A stretch of DNA of 64,000 nt from Flavobacterium ovatum (GCF_040703125.1 NZ_CP160035.1:1426001-1490000); one strand, 5' to 3'. Shown: positions 53,350 through 62,434, numbered from the stretch's first letter. Translations and numbers: made by a program. The notes: generated by a model from the sequence alone, not told the origin.

Positions 53350-53577
53350 ATGTTTTTGAACAAAAAATGTTGCTTAAATATAATAAATGAATAACTTGTA
53401 AAGTATATAAGGTTGTTAGTCATTGTGTTGGTTTTGTTTTGAGTCTTTAATAATTTTAAAATATTTTAAAAACCATTTTGAATTAGTAAGCTTTAAATGT
53501 CTCAAACTTTATATAAGGAGTAGGATGTTTTTATTGGTTTTAACTTCCGTTTAGTTTGCTAGGCGGAAGTTTTTTTT
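53350..53577 (+). ncRNA. Candidate small RNA ending at an orphan terminator
   Basis: A promoter-like pair (TTTG 53314-53317, 20 bases, AATCTTTG 53338-53345, one mismatch to the box) precedes about 225 bases without any protein-like frame, ending at the terminator 53542-53577. No gene lies between, so a short non-coding RNA is the simplest reading. The body is AT-rich and shows no fold that I recognise. Confidence 0.25.
53542..53577 (+). terminator. Orphan terminator
   Basis: The stem AACTTCCG (53542-53549) / CGGAAGTT (53564-53571), with an inner TAG-TTTG-CTA pairing, is followed by eight T. No plus-strand gene precedes it within 1.9 kb; the DUF4403 gene is on the other strand. Confidence 0.85.
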
Positions 53578-53692
53578 GAATACTACTTTGCTGTTTCTGG
53601 ATTCTTCAATTTGGTTGTAGCGTGTGATTGTTTTTAGCTTTTTATCAAATTGATTAATGGCCTTAATGGTTATTTACTTGCCTTAAAATTGC

Positions 53693-53700
53693 TACATTTG
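53693..53700 (+). promoter_or_regulatory. Predicted -7 box for the TolC-like gene
   Basis: TACATTTG matches TAnnTTTG, 34 bases before the ATG at 53735. Confidence 0.5.
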
Positions 53701-53734
53701 TATGATAACGTTAGATAGTTCTGTTTAAAAAATC

Positions 53735-55108
53735 ATGAGAAAACTAATTGGGATTACTTCAGGTCTGTTTTTTATTTGTAGCACTGCCTTAAATGCGCAA
53801 TCTAAGAAATGGTCTTTGGACGATTGTGTGAAGTATGCAATGGATAATAATATTTCCATACAATTAACCGAATTTGAGTCCAAAACTGCAACGATTAATG
53901 CCAAAGAAGCTTTTGGTAGTTTTCTGCCTTCTGTAAATGCTACTGGTTCTCACTCTTGGAATATAGGGTTAAATCAAGATATTACAACAGGGCTTTTGCA
54001 AAATAAAACCACTCAATTTAGTTCGGCTAGTGCTTCCGTTGGAATTGATATATATAAAGGATTGCAAAATCAAAATACTAGAAGAAGAGCTAATCTCTCG
54101 ATTGTATCGGCTCAATATCAGTTACTAAAAATGAAAGAAGATATTTCGTTGAATGTAGCCAACGCTTATTTACAAGTACTTTTTAATGTTGAAAGTTTAA
54201 AGATTCAAAAGGAACAATTAAATATTGATGAGAAACAGTATCGTCGAACTGAAGATTTAGTAAAAGCAGGTACGATTCCCCGTGGTGATTTATTAGATAG
54301 TAAGGCGACCGTAGCTTTAGATAATCAAAAGCTTGTTAATGCGTCCAATTTGTTGTTGATTTCCAAATTAAGTTTAACACAATTGTTGCAATTAAAAGAT
54401 TTTAAAAACTTTGATATAGTTGAAGAAAACGAATTTACTGTTCGATCCAGTATTTTGATGGAAACCCCTGAATCTATTTTAGATGTTGCAAAGGAAAAAA
54501 TGACTGATATAAAAATTGCTCAAACTAATTTAGCTATTGCAGAGAAGAATGTTGCAATAGCGAAAGGGGCATTACAGCCTGTTTTAAAAGGTTTTTATAA
54601 TTTCAACACTCGAATTTCTTATGCAGACATTGCGCTTAGAGATACAAATGGTTCTGTAATTGGAGTACAATCTGCGCCTCCATTTTTTGATCAGTTTAGT
54701 GATAATAAAGGACAGTCATTTGGTGCACAACTTAATGTTCCGGTTTTTAATGGTTTTTCAGTACGAAACTCTATTGAGCGTTCTAAAGTGGATTTTGAAA
54801 AATCTAAAATAGCATTGGAACAACAAAATCTAGATTTAGAACGTAATGTTTATACCGCATTTACAGATGCGAATGGAGCTTTGAAATCCTATGAGTCGGC
54901 TTTGGAATCATTGGAAGCTAGGCAAGAATCATTTCGTTATGCAAATGAGAAATTTGAAGTAGGTTTAATGAATTCTTTCGATTTAAGTCAATCTCAAACG
55001 TTTTTGTCTAATGCGCAGTCAGAAGTGTTGCGAACCAAATACGATTATATTTTTAAAATTAAAATATTGGAGTTCTATTTTGGAATTCCAATTGTCAAAT
55101 ACCAGTAA
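53735..55108 (+). CDS. TolC-family outer-membrane efflux protein
   Basis: The 457-residue protein has a signal peptide (about 1-22, ending LNAQ) and two outer-membrane-factor repeats rich in long helices; WSLDDCVKYAMDNNISIQLT starts the first, and ANEKFEVGLMNSFDLSQSQT is in the second. It forms the outer-membrane exit duct of a tripartite efflux or secretion system. The next gene, two bases later, encodes the periplasmic adaptor. No ABC or RND pump gene is adjacent. Confidence 0.93.
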   Translation: MRKLIGITSGLFFICSTALNAQSKKWSLDDCVKYAMDNNISIQLTEFESKTATINAKEAFGSFLPSVNATGSHSWNIGLNQDITTGLLQNKTTQFSSASASVGIDIYKGLQNQNTRRRANLSIVSAQYQLLKMKEDISLNVANAYLQVLFNVESLKIQKEQLNIDEKQYRRTEDLVKAGTIPRGDLLDSKATVALDNQKLVNASNLLLISKLSLTQLLQLKDFKNFDIVEENEFTVRSSILMETPESILDVAKEKMTDIKIAQTNLAIAEKNVAIAKGALQPVLKGFYNFNTRISYADIALRDTNGSVIGVQSAPPFFDQFSDNKGQSFGAQLNVPVFNGFSVRNSIERSKVDFEKSKIALEQQNLDLERNVYTAFTDANGALKSYESALESLEARQESFRYANEKFEVGLMNSFDLSQSQTFLSNAQSEVLRTKYDYIFKIKILEFYFGIPIVKYQ

Positions 55109-55110
55109 TC

Positions 55111-56400
55111 ATGTCAAAGAAAAGATTGTATTATATAATTGCCATTACTGTAGCTGTAATAGGTATTTTAATATTACTCGTAAAAAAAGGAGTGATAGGA
55201 AATCGTAACGACGGTAAAGAAGTCGAAATTGCTACAGTATTGACTAGAACTATTGTCGAGACTGTTTCAGCAACGGGTAAAATTCAACCTGAAATTGAGG
55301 TGAAAATTGCCTCTATGGTTTCTGGTGAAATCACTGCACTTCCTATAAAAGAAGGTCAATTAGTCAAAAAAGGAGATTTGTTGGTAAAAATTAATCCTGA
55401 TTTATATACTTCGAGTTTGGACAGAACGAAGGCGGGTTTGTCTAGCTCTAAGTCAAATTTGGCACAAGCTGAAGCGCAGTATAAAGAGTCTAAATTGAAC
55501 TACGATAGAAATAAAATTTTATTTGATAAAGGAATTATATCTAAGGCAGATTGGGATAAATCTGTAGCTACTTTTGAAGTGACCAAAGCAAGTAAACAAG
55601 CAGCTTTTTTTAATGTTCAAAGCGCATTAGCATCTGTTAATGAAGCGCATGATAATTTAGGGCGTACGTTGATTTACGCTCCAGCTGACGGAACCATTTC
55701 GATGTTAAATGTAGAGTTAGGTGAAAGGGTTTTAGGTACTCAACAAATGGCTGGTACTGAGATTTTACGGGTAGCTAATTTGAATAATATGGAAGTAGAG
55801 GTGGATGTCAATGAAAACGATATTGTTAAAATCAAAGAAGGTGATAGTGCTACTATTGAAGTCGATGCTTATTTGAAAAAACAATTTAAAGGTGTTGTAA
55901 CGAGTATTTCAAATTCGGCCAGTAATAATTTAACGGCAGATCAGGTTACCAACTTCAAAGTTAAAGTGCGGATTTTAAAAGAATCCTATCAGTATTTATT
56001 AGTGGATAGGCCTAGTGCTTATTCTCCTTTTAGGCCTGGTATGACGGCAACGGTAGATATAATTACCAAAACAAAAGTAAATGTGCTAAATGTCCCTATT
56101 AGTTCTATTGTTGTAAAATCAGATACGAGCTCAACCAAAGAAGTTAAAGAAGAAGCAGTTTTAGAGACCAATGAGAAAGTTGTGAAAAAAGATAAAAAAC
56201 TAGAATGTGTTTTTGTGAAAATTGGAGAAAAGGCAAAGATAAAAATTGTAAAAACTGGAATTCAAGACGATACTAATATTGAAATTATAAGTGGTCTTAA
56301 AAAAGGAGATGTAGTTATTACGGGACCTTATAACACGGTTTCTAAAGAATTGAATTCAGGTGATAAAATAGTTTTGAAGAAGGATAAAGAGGGGAAATAG
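55111..56400 (+). CDS. HlyD/MacA-like periplasmic adaptor
   Basis: The 429-residue protein has one N-terminal membrane helix (about 7-25), a barrel-sandwich lipoyl-like domain (VSGEITALPIKEGQLVKKGD), a helical hairpin (about 95-180) and beta-barrel domains, the layout of MacA-type membrane-fusion proteins. It bridges an inner-membrane transporter and the TolC-like duct encoded just upstream. A MacB ABC transporter usually follows, but here tsaB does, so the pump must be elsewhere. About 25 residues near 345-370 form a charged Lys/Glu-rich loop. Confidence 0.92.
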   Translation: MSKKRLYYIIAITVAVIGILILLVKKGVIGNRNDGKEVEIATVLTRTIVETVSATGKIQPEIEVKIASMVSGEITALPIKEGQLVKKGDLLVKINPDLYTSSLDRTKAGLSSSKSNLAQAEAQYKESKLNYDRNKILFDKGIISKADWDKSVATFEVTKASKQAAFFNVQSALASVNEAHDNLGRTLIYAPADGTISMLNVELGERVLGTQQMAGTEILRVANLNNMEVEVDVNENDIVKIKEGDSATIEVDAYLKKQFKGVVTSISNSASNNLTADQVTNFKVKVRILKESYQYLLVDRPSAYSPFRPGMTATVDIITKTKVNVLNVPISSIVVKSDTSSTKEVKEEAVLETNEKVVKKDKKLECVFVKIGEKAKIKIVKTGIQDDTNIEIISGLKKGDVVITGPYNTVSKELNSGDKIVLKKDKEGK

Positions 56401-56403
56401 GGT

Positions 56404-56411
56404 TATATTTG
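56404..56411 (+). promoter_or_regulatory. Predicted -7 box for tsaB
   Basis: TATATTTG is an exact TAnnTTTG box only four bases after the adaptor stop codon and 25 bases before the tsaB ATG. It suggests tsaB is independent of the efflux genes. Confidence 0.6.
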
Positions 56412-56436
56412 CATCTTAAACCCATTTTAATAACAC

Positions 56437-57105
56437 ATGAGTTATATTTTAAATATTGAAACGGCTACCAGAAACTGTTCAGTAGCGATTGCTAAAGAAG
56501 GAAAAACAATTGTTTGTCTTGAAATTGCTGAAGAAGGCTATTCTCATGCTGAAAAATTACATGTGTTTATTGAACAAGCTTTAAAAGAATCTGGAGTTTC
56601 CTATCAAGAATTGACAGCAGTTGCTGTAAGTCAAGGTCCTGGTTCTTATACAGGATTGCGTATTGGTGTTTCGGCGGCTAAAGGTTTGTGTTATGCTTTG
56701 AATATTCCTTTAATTGCTGTAGATACATTGAAATCACTAGCTTCTCAAGTTACTGTTGCTAGCGGATTTATTGTCCCAATGCTTGATGCGAGAAGGATGG
56801 AGGTTTATAGTGCCATATTTTCTTCTGATTTAAATGTTGAAAGAGAGACCCAGGCCGAAATTATAACGGAAGATTCTTTCTCTGTAATCCAAGAACCAAT
56901 TTATTTTGTTGGTGACTGTGCTAATAAATGCAAAATAGTCTTGAATAAGCCTAGTTTTATTTTTTTGGAAGAAATTATTTTTCCATCGGCTAAAGACATG
57001 AGCGCGTTGAGTTATGAGCAATATAAAAATAAAGCCACAGTAGATGTGGCTTATTTTGAACCTTTCTACCTGAAAGATTTTATGGTTACAACTTCAAAAA
57101 AATAA
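56437..57105 (+). CDS. tsaB: tRNA threonylcarbamoyladenosine biosynthesis protein TsaB
   Basis: TsaB partners TsaD in placing the t6A modification on tRNAs that read ANN codons. The 222-residue protein has the ASKHA-fold start MSYILNIETATRNCSVAIAK and the core motif SQGPGSYTGLRIGVSAAKGL. It lacks the metal-binding His of TsaD, as expected. The length is normal. It ends 10 bases from the convergent mscS gene. Confidence 0.96.
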   Translation: MSYILNIETATRNCSVAIAKEGKTIVCLEIAEEGYSHAEKLHVFIEQALKESGVSYQELTAVAVSQGPGSYTGLRIGVSAAKGLCYALNIPLIAVDTLKSLASQVTVASGFIVPMLDARRMEVYSAIFSSDLNVERETQAEIITEDSFSVIQEPIYFVGDCANKCKIVLNKPSFIFLEEIIFPSAKDMSALSYEQYKNKATVDVAYFEPFYLKDFMVTTSKK

Positions 57106-57115
57106 TTGTAATAAT

Positions 57116-57940
57116 TTAATTAGCAGCAGATTTTTCTTTTACAAAGGGTTGGATAATAATGCCAGCTTTGTCAAAAGCATTTTTACAATTCTCTAAAGTC
57201 TCCGTGAATACACTTCCATAATCTTCCTTATTTGCCCATGGTCTTACAGCAAGTTCTATGGCGCTATCTGTTAGGTTTTTTACAAAGACATCTGGTTTTG
57301 GTTCTTGAAGTACTTTTGGATTGTTGTTTAATATGTCAAGAATGATGTCTTTTGCTTGCTTAATATCTGAATCGTAAGAGACAGAGAAAGTTAAATCAGC
57401 CCTACGAGTACCTTTGATAGAATAATTGGTAATAATGCCATTAGATAAAATTCCATTCGGAATGAAAACCACCTGATTGTTTGCAGTAGTTAATTTGGTA
57501 ACAAAAATTTGAATTTCACTTACAGTTGCTATCATGCCTTGAGCTTCAATCAAATCACCGTCTTTAAAAGGTTTGAAAATAATAATCAACATTCCGCCTG
57601 CAAAATTAGATAAGGAACCTTGTAGCGCTAGACCAACAGCCAATCCCATTGCACCTAGAATGGCGACAAATGAAGATGTTTCGATTCCGAGTTTAGAAAT
57701 GAAGGTTACAAATAATAATACTCGTAATGCCCACAGTAAGATGTCTCCAAGAAATTGTGATAATGTTACTTCTAGTTTTCTTTTGATCATTATTTTTCTA
57801 ACCAATCTATTGATGATTCTAATGGCATAAAGGCCAATAAAAAGAATAATAAATGCAGAAATTAATTTGGGTGAATACTCAATTATTTCTTGGATTAAAT
57901 TGTTGCCATAACTGGCTATGTAATTAGGGTCTAAATTCAT
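57116..57940 (-). CDS. MscS-family mechanosensitive channel
   Basis: This is a small-conductance mechanosensitive channel that releases solutes on osmotic down-shock. The 274-residue protein has three membrane helices; the pore helix and its follow-up read MGLAVGLALQGSLSNFAGGM, and F-K-P-F-K-D-G-D-L-I is the start of the beta domain. The C-terminal alpha/beta domain is complete. No own promoter box is visible and a terminator lies just upstream on this strand, so it may depend on readthrough from nfu. Confidence 0.92.
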   Translation of the reverse strand: MNLDPNYIASYGNNLIQEIIEYSPKLISAFIILFIGLYAIRIINRLVRKIMIKRKLEVTLSQFLGDILLWALRVLLFVTFISKLGIETSSFVAILGAMGLAVGLALQGSLSNFAGGMLIIIFKPFKDGDLIEAQGMIATVSEIQIFVTKLTTANNQVVFIPNGILSNGIITNYSIKGTRRADLTFSVSYDSDIKQAKDIILDILNNNPKVLQEPKPDVFVKNLTDSAIELAVRPWANKEDYGSVFTETLENCKNAFDKAGIIIQPFVKEKSAAN

Positions 57941-57952
57941 AATGGATTTAAT

Positions 57953-57979
57953 AAAAAACCTTCTGCTAGAGAAGGTTTT
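57953..57979 (-). terminator. Terminator of the nfu gene
   Basis: The perfect stem AAAACCTTCT (57955-57964) / AGAAGGTTTT (57970-57979) has a five-base loop. On the minus strand it is followed by T6 and stands between nfu and mscS. Confidence 0.85.
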
Positions 57980-58044
57980 GAGTTTGTACTAAATGTGATA
58001 ATTAACTTTTGTACGCTATTTGCGATAGTTTAAAAGTGTGAGTT

Positions 58045-58935
58045 TTAAACTGCTTCTACACTTATTTTTTCGTCGTTTAACATGCTTCTTAGCATGTTTT
58101 CGATTCCGCTTTTTAGTGTAAATGTTGACGATGGGCAACCATTACAAGCTCCTTGCATAATTACTTTTACGGTACCAGTTGTTTCGTCATAGGAGTCAAA
58201 AGCAATGTTTCCTCCATCTGCCTGAACTGCAGGTTTTACAAATTCTTCAAGAATGTTGATGATTTTTTGAGAAGTCTCATCTAAGGAATCAAAGTTTGCT
58301 TCTTTAGTCGCTTCGTTTTTTACTTCATTAGGAATGAAATTTTCATCAAAGACAATTCCTCCATTCTCAATGTAATGTTTGATGAATGTTCTTAGTTCCA
58401 AAGTGATTTCTTCCCAACTGTTCAGTTCATATTTTGTAACTGAGATATAATTCTCATCAATAAAAACTTCTTTTACAAAAGGAAATTTAAACAATTCTTT
58501 TGCTAATGGTGAAGCAGCTGTTTCGTCAATGTTTTTGAACTCAACTGCATTTTTAGTCAGCATTTTGCTAACTACGAATTTCAGCGCTGCAGGGTTTGGA
58601 GTGGTTTCACCGTAAACAGTAACGGGTTGTTTTTTTGTTTTGTTTTCCAAATTGATGATGCTGCCTCCATTGCTTACAAAGAGTTCGATTTGTTCTGCAA
58701 CATCTTCTTTAACATCATTCCAATCCACAATACTGAATTTTTCAATAGCAACAAAATTGCCTGAAATATAAACTGTTTTTACAAATGGGAGGTAGAATAA
58801 TTGTTGCGCCAGAGGAGAAGCTTTAGCCTCATCAATATTTTTGAATTCAAAACTCTCATTTTTAGTGATAAAATCTTCAAATTCAAACTTTAATATAGTT
58901 GGGTTTTGTGTTTCTTTGATTAAAACTTTTGTCAT
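58045..58935 (-). CDS. Nfu-type iron-sulfur scaffold with duplicated N-terminal domain
   Basis: This is an iron-sulfur carrier of the Nfu/NifU type. Residues about 8-95 and 107-195 are two copies of the Nfu N-terminal domain; each has N-P-x-x-L-K-F at its start, and the motifs F-K-N-I-D-E and SPLAxxLFxxPFVKxVxI recur. Residues about 218-296 form the NifU C-terminal domain, with C264-N-G-C267 that binds a [4Fe-4S] cluster. The duplicated front, 296 residues in total, is unusual compared with E. coli NfuA but common in Bacteroidota. Confidence 0.92.
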   Translation of the reverse strand: MTKVLIKETQNPTILKFEFEDFITKNESFEFKNIDEAKASPLAQQLFYLPFVKTVYISGNFVAIEKFSIVDWNDVKEDVAEQIELFVSNGGSIINLENKTKKQPVTVYGETTPNPAALKFVVSKMLTKNAVEFKNIDETAASPLAKELFKFPFVKEVFIDENYISVTKYELNSWEEITLELRTFIKHYIENGGIVFDENFIPNEVKNEATKEANFDSLDETSQKIINILEEFVKPAVQADGGNIAFDSYDETTGTVKVIMQGACNGCPSSTFTLKSGIENMLRSMLNDEKISVEAV

Positions 58936-58952
58936 GATTTTTTAAATTTTTA

Positions 58953-58960
58953 CAAATTTA
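58953..58960 (-). promoter_or_regulatory. Predicted -7 box for nfu
   Basis: The minus strand reads TAAATTTG, 17 bases before the start codon at 58935. Confidence 0.5.
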
Positions 58961-58984
58961 CTAAAGTTATTTTCTATGATTAAC

Positions 58985-58992
58985 TATATTTG
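58985..58992 (+). promoter_or_regulatory. Predicted -7 box for the porP-like gene
   Basis: TATATTTG is an exact TAnnTTTG box, 93 bases before the ATG at 59086, which would give a fairly long AT-rich leader. Confidence 0.45.
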
Positions 58993-59085
58993 GTATATTA
59001 ATGGATAAATTAACTTTATTTTAAATGTTAGGCAGTTTTTTTGTTTGTTTTAAGTAATTTTAAATAGTCATTTTAAATATTTTCA

Positions 59086-60084
59086 ATGTTCTCAAAATTT
59101 AAATTAGTCATAGTTTTATTTCTTTTCACGAGTTTTTCTTTCGCTCAAGAAGGGATAGCTGTATATTCGGATTATTTATCTGATAATTATTATTTGATCC
59201 ACCCTTCTATGGCAGGAGCTGCGAATTGCGCTAAAGTAAGATTAACGGCACGTAAGCAGTGGTTTGATCAATCTGATGCTCCTTCATTACAAACATTAAG
59301 TTTTAATGGAAGAATTAGTGAGAAAGCGGGCGCTGGAATTATTCTATTTAATGATAAAAATGGATACCATTCTCAAAAAGGTGTCAAACTTAGTTATGCT
59401 TACCATTTGATGTTTTCGAGAGATGAAGTTGATTTGAATCAATTGTCTTTCGGTATTAGTGCCGGTTTAATTCAAAGTCAATTAGATGAAACTCAGTTTA
59501 GACAATCCGGTAACTTTGATCCCTTGATAAATGGTACCGTTATTCAAAAAGACTCTTATCCTAATTTTGACATTGGTATGTCATATAATTTCTTAGATTT
59601 TTATGCTCATGCGACTGTAAAAAACCTAATGGAAACAAGGAGAGATATTTATTCTGAATTTGAAAGTGATAATTTGAGAAAGTACCTTTTAAGTGCGGGA
59701 TATGTTTTTGGGAATGAGGATGGGATATTATGGGAACCTTCCGTACTACTACAATCAGTAAGCAGGACACAAGAGCGTTCATTTGATTTAAACATCAAAG
59801 CATATAAGGCGATGGACTTTGGGACGGTATGGGGCGGCTTATCTTACCGTAGAAGTATCGATGGTGCAAATTACTCCAACGGAACAGGTACGTCTACACA
59901 ACATCTTCAATACATTACTCCAATTGTTGGTGTGAATTATAATAATTTCATGTTTGCATATACTTATTCACACCTTTCAGGGGCAGTTAAATTTGATAAT
60001 GGTGGTTATCACCAAATCACCTTAGGTCTTAACTTATTTTGCAAAAGAGCTAAGTACGAATGTAAGTGTCCTGCTATTAACTAA
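59086..60084 (+). CDS. PorP/SprF-family type IX secretion outer-membrane protein
   Basis: The 332-residue protein has a signal peptide (about 1-20, ending SFAQ) and a beta-barrel domain of the PorP/SprF family, with the typical early segment YLIHPSMAGAANCAKVRLTA and the end NLFCKRAKYECKCPAIN. SprF helps the type IX system secrete and attach the adhesin SprB, and paralogues usually adjoin a large repetitive adhesin gene. No such gene adjoins this one. Its partner is therefore unknown. Confidence 0.92.
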   Translation: MFSKFKLVIVLFLFTSFSFAQEGIAVYSDYLSDNYYLIHPSMAGAANCAKVRLTARKQWFDQSDAPSLQTLSFNGRISEKAGAGIILFNDKNGYHSQKGVKLSYAYHLMFSRDEVDLNQLSFGISAGLIQSQLDETQFRQSGNFDPLINGTVIQKDSYPNFDIGMSYNFLDFYAHATVKNLMETRRDIYSEFESDNLRKYLLSAGYVFGNEDGILWEPSVLLQSVSRTQERSFDLNIKAYKAMDFGTVWGGLSYRRSIDGANYSNGTGTSTQHLQYITPIVGVNYNNFMFAYTYSHLSGAVKFDNGGYHQITLGLNLFCKRAKYECKCPAIN

Positions 60085-60097
60085 TTATTTTTTTATC

Positions 60098-60613
60098 ATG
60101 TTGATTAAGTCTGTTAACGGAGTTTCTCCGCAAATTCCCGATGATTGTTATGTGGCTGAAAATGCAACGATAGTAGGAGATGTTAGTTTTGGGGATTCTT
60201 GTAGCGTATGGTTCAATGCGGTTATTCGCGGTGATGTGAATTTTATAAAAATAGGGAATAAAGTAAACATTCAAGACGGAGCAGTGATTCATTGTACTTA
60301 CCAAAAACACCCAACAATTATTGGTGATAATGTTTCAATTGGTCATAATGCCATTGTTCACGGTTGTACGATTCACGACAATGTTTTGATCGGAATGGGG
60401 GCAATTGTAATGGATAATTGTATTGTAGAAAGTCATTCTATAATAGGCGCAGGAGCTGTGTTAACTCAAAATACAGTAGTTACTGCTGGTTCTATTTGGG
60501 CGGGTGTTCCTGCTAAAAAAGTAAAAGAAATTAGTCAGTCAGATTTTGCTGGTGAAATTGAGCGCATTGCTAATAATTATGTGCTGTATTCTAGTTGGTT
60601 TAAAGAAGAGTAA
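60098..60613 (+). CDS. Gamma-carbonic-anhydrase-like hexapeptide-repeat protein
   Basis: The 171-residue protein is a left-handed beta-helix with repeats of the form I-G-D-N-V-S and ends in a C-terminal helix. It carries His65, His83 and His88 (in GAVIHCTYQKHP and IGHNAIVHG), the zinc ligand spacing of the gamma-carbonic anhydrase group (YrdA/CaiE/PaaY-like). The enzyme could hydrate CO2, but many members of this group are of unknown activity. It is 13 bases downstream of the porP-like gene and probably co-transcribed. Confidence 0.9.
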   Translation: MLIKSVNGVSPQIPDDCYVAENATIVGDVSFGDSCSVWFNAVIRGDVNFIKIGNKVNIQDGAVIHCTYQKHPTIIGDNVSIGHNAIVHGCTIHDNVLIGMGAIVMDNCIVESHSIIGAGAVLTQNTVVTAGSIWAGVPAKKVKEISQSDFAGEIERIANNYVLYSSWFKEE

Positions 60614-60621
60614 TCTTTTAT

Positions 60622-61332
60622 TTAGATGTTTATTTTTTCAAAGAAAGCTGTTTTGTAACTTTCGCTAATTGGAATCCTTTTTTCGTCAATAATCACCTTG
60701 TTCTTTTGTATTGATTTTACATGTTTGATATTAATGATGTAAGATCGATGAATTCTTGCAAAACCTTTAGTAGCTAGAGTTTGTTCCAATTTAATGAGGC
60801 TAATTAATGTAAGGATGTACTTGTGATCTGTGGTGTGTATTTTTACATAATCTTTCAATCCTTCGATATATAAAATATCAGAATAATTTAATTTTATATT
60901 CTCATAATCAGCTTTTACAAACATAAAATCTTGCTCTAATTCAGATGAGACAACGGTATTGATGTTTGTTGTAATGGCTGGTTTGTAGAGTTGTTGTGCT
61001 CTTGCAACAGCTTTTAAAAAGCGATTGAATGGGATTGGCTTAACCAAATAGTCCACTGCGCCTAAATTAAAACCTTCTACGGCATAATTTTCATAAGCAG
61101 TAGTGAAAATGATTAAAGGTTTTTTATCAATTGCATTTAAAAAGTCAATTCCAGAAAAATGAGGCATTTCAATATCTAAAAAAATTAAGTCCACACTTGT
61201 TTGATTTATTACTGATATGGCATCAATAGCATTGTTGAAAGTGGTAACCAATTCAAGTGAGTCAACACGACTAACAAATTCCTTTATTAAATCAACCGCT
61301 AGTGGCTCGTCATCAATAATTACACATTTCAT
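60622..61332 (-). CDS. LytTR-family response regulator
   Basis: The 236-residue protein has a receiver domain (about 1-115) with phospho-acceptor D53 in F-L-D-I-E-M-P and conserved K in Y-L-V-K-P-I-P. The LytTR DNA-binding domain (about 138-236) contains IEGLKDYVKIHTTDHKYI and FARIHRSYIINIKHVKSI. It is the last gene of the operon starting at the barrel protein and follows its kinase by 43 bases. It would read signals from the LytS-type kinase next to it. Confidence 0.95.
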   Translation of the reverse strand: MKCVIIDDEPLAVDLIKEFVSRVDSLELVTTFNNAIDAISVINQTSVDLIFLDIEMPHFSGIDFLNAIDKKPLIIFTTAYENYAVEGFNLGAVDYLVKPIPFNRFLKAVARAQQLYKPAITTNINTVVSSELEQDFMFVKADYENIKLNYSDILYIEGLKDYVKIHTTDHKYILTLISLIKLEQTLATKGFARIHRSYIINIKHVKSIQKNKVIIDEKRIPISESYKTAFFEKINI

Positions 61333-61375
61333 ATTTTTGAATTTTTTGTTAATAGTGTCAATACAAGGAAACAGT

Positions 61376-62434
61376 TTAAGTATTTGCTTTTTTGACTTGA
61401 TCTAGATTTAATTTCAGATGAACACTATAGTTTTTATTTTGCTCTAGGATTGTTAATTGATGCGAATTTGGATAAAGTAAATTGAGTCTGCTTTCAATAT
61501 TATTCATTCCTATTCCAGAATTGTCTGGGTCTTTGTTGAATTCTTGAATCTTGTTTTCAATCCAAAAATCGAGATTGTCATCTTCAATAGTGATTTTTAT
61601 CTTCACATAAGCAACCCCTTTATAATTGGTTCCGTATTTAAAAGCATTCTCAACAAAAGCAATTAATAACAAAGGTTCTATTTGTTTGTCTTTCGTGTTT
61701 CCATGAATATTAATATAGATGTTTTCAATATTATTCAGTCTTAATTTTTGTAATTCTATGTAGTTTTTGATATAATTTATTTCTTTTTCTAAAAATACAG
61801 TTTGATTATCAGTTTCATAAAGCATATAACGCATCATTTCAGATAAGGTGACGATAGCGTCAGGAACTTTATCTGATTTTTGATATGCCAATGAATAAAT
61901 ACTATTTAAGGCATTAAATAAAAAATGGGGATTGGTTTGTTTTCTTAAATAATTTAGCTCTGTCGCCGTTCGAGTCGATTCTGCAATCAATTTGTTTTGT
62001 TGATTGGTATAATATTCAGAAAGAGTCTTTATAACCGTGCTTCCTGCGGTAATAAAAAGATAAAATAAAATAGGCAAGAATTTCATAAAAAAATGAGGCC
62101 TTCTTTTTGGGGTAAAATTTTCTATTGGATGATCTTCAAGATGTATTTCATGAGGGAAGAACGCAAGGCGAATCATCAGAAATAAAACGATAATTGCAAA
62201 GAGAATCATCAAATATTCCCATAGTTTTTTTTGTAAAAGAAATCGGGGAACTAGGTAGTAAAAATTGACGTAAAATAAGCTTATTCCTGAAATCCACTGA
62301 AAGCAAAAATCACTATTGATATTTGATTTGTTTTCGTAGAACGGAATTAATGCTGCCAGAATAAATAAGCACCAAATAATACTATGGATAAGTATTTTGT
62401 TTGAAATAGTATCTTTTATTTGTTCTAGCTTCAT
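61376..62434 (-). CDS. LytS-type sensor histidine kinase
   Basis: The 352-residue membrane kinase has four hydrophobic helices (about 13-30, 45-65, 72-92 and 115-140). The His_kinase domain has His170 in NPHFLFNALNS, and the ATPase domain has IAFVENAFKYG (N box) and SGIGMNNIESRL (G box). There is no large periplasmic sensor domain, so input probably comes from the membrane or from a partner protein. Its start codon is immediately next to the stop of the DUF4907 gene, which makes co-transcription very likely. Confidence 0.95.
   Translation of the reverse strand: MKLEQIKDTISNKILIHSIIWCLFILAALIPFYENKSNINSDFCFQWISGISLFYVNFYYLVPRFLLQKKLWEYLMILFAIIVLFLMIRLAFFPHEIHLEDHPIENFTPKRRPHFFMKFLPILFYLFITAGSTVIKTLSEYYTNQQNKLIAESTRTATELNYLRKQTNPHFLFNALNSIYSLAYQKSDKVPDAIVTLSEMMRYMLYETDNQTVFLEKEINYIKNYIELQKLRLNNIENIYINIHGNTKDKQIEPLLLIAFVENAFKYGTNYKGVAYVKIKITIEDDNLDFWIENKIQEFNKDPDNSGIGMNNIESRLNLLYPNSHQLTILEQNKNYSVHLKLNLDQVKKANT

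Larger units (their letters stand above)
53017..53734. other. Long gene-free gap before the TolC operon
   Basis: This 718-base stretch is AT-rich and codes for nothing I can recognise. It contains the upstream region of the DUF4403 gene, a weak promoter-like pair (TTTG at 53314-53317, then TAATCTTTG at 53337-53345), an orphan terminator at 53542-53577 and the TolC promoter box at 53693. The orphan terminator suggests a short untranslated transcript in the region. Confidence 0.5.
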
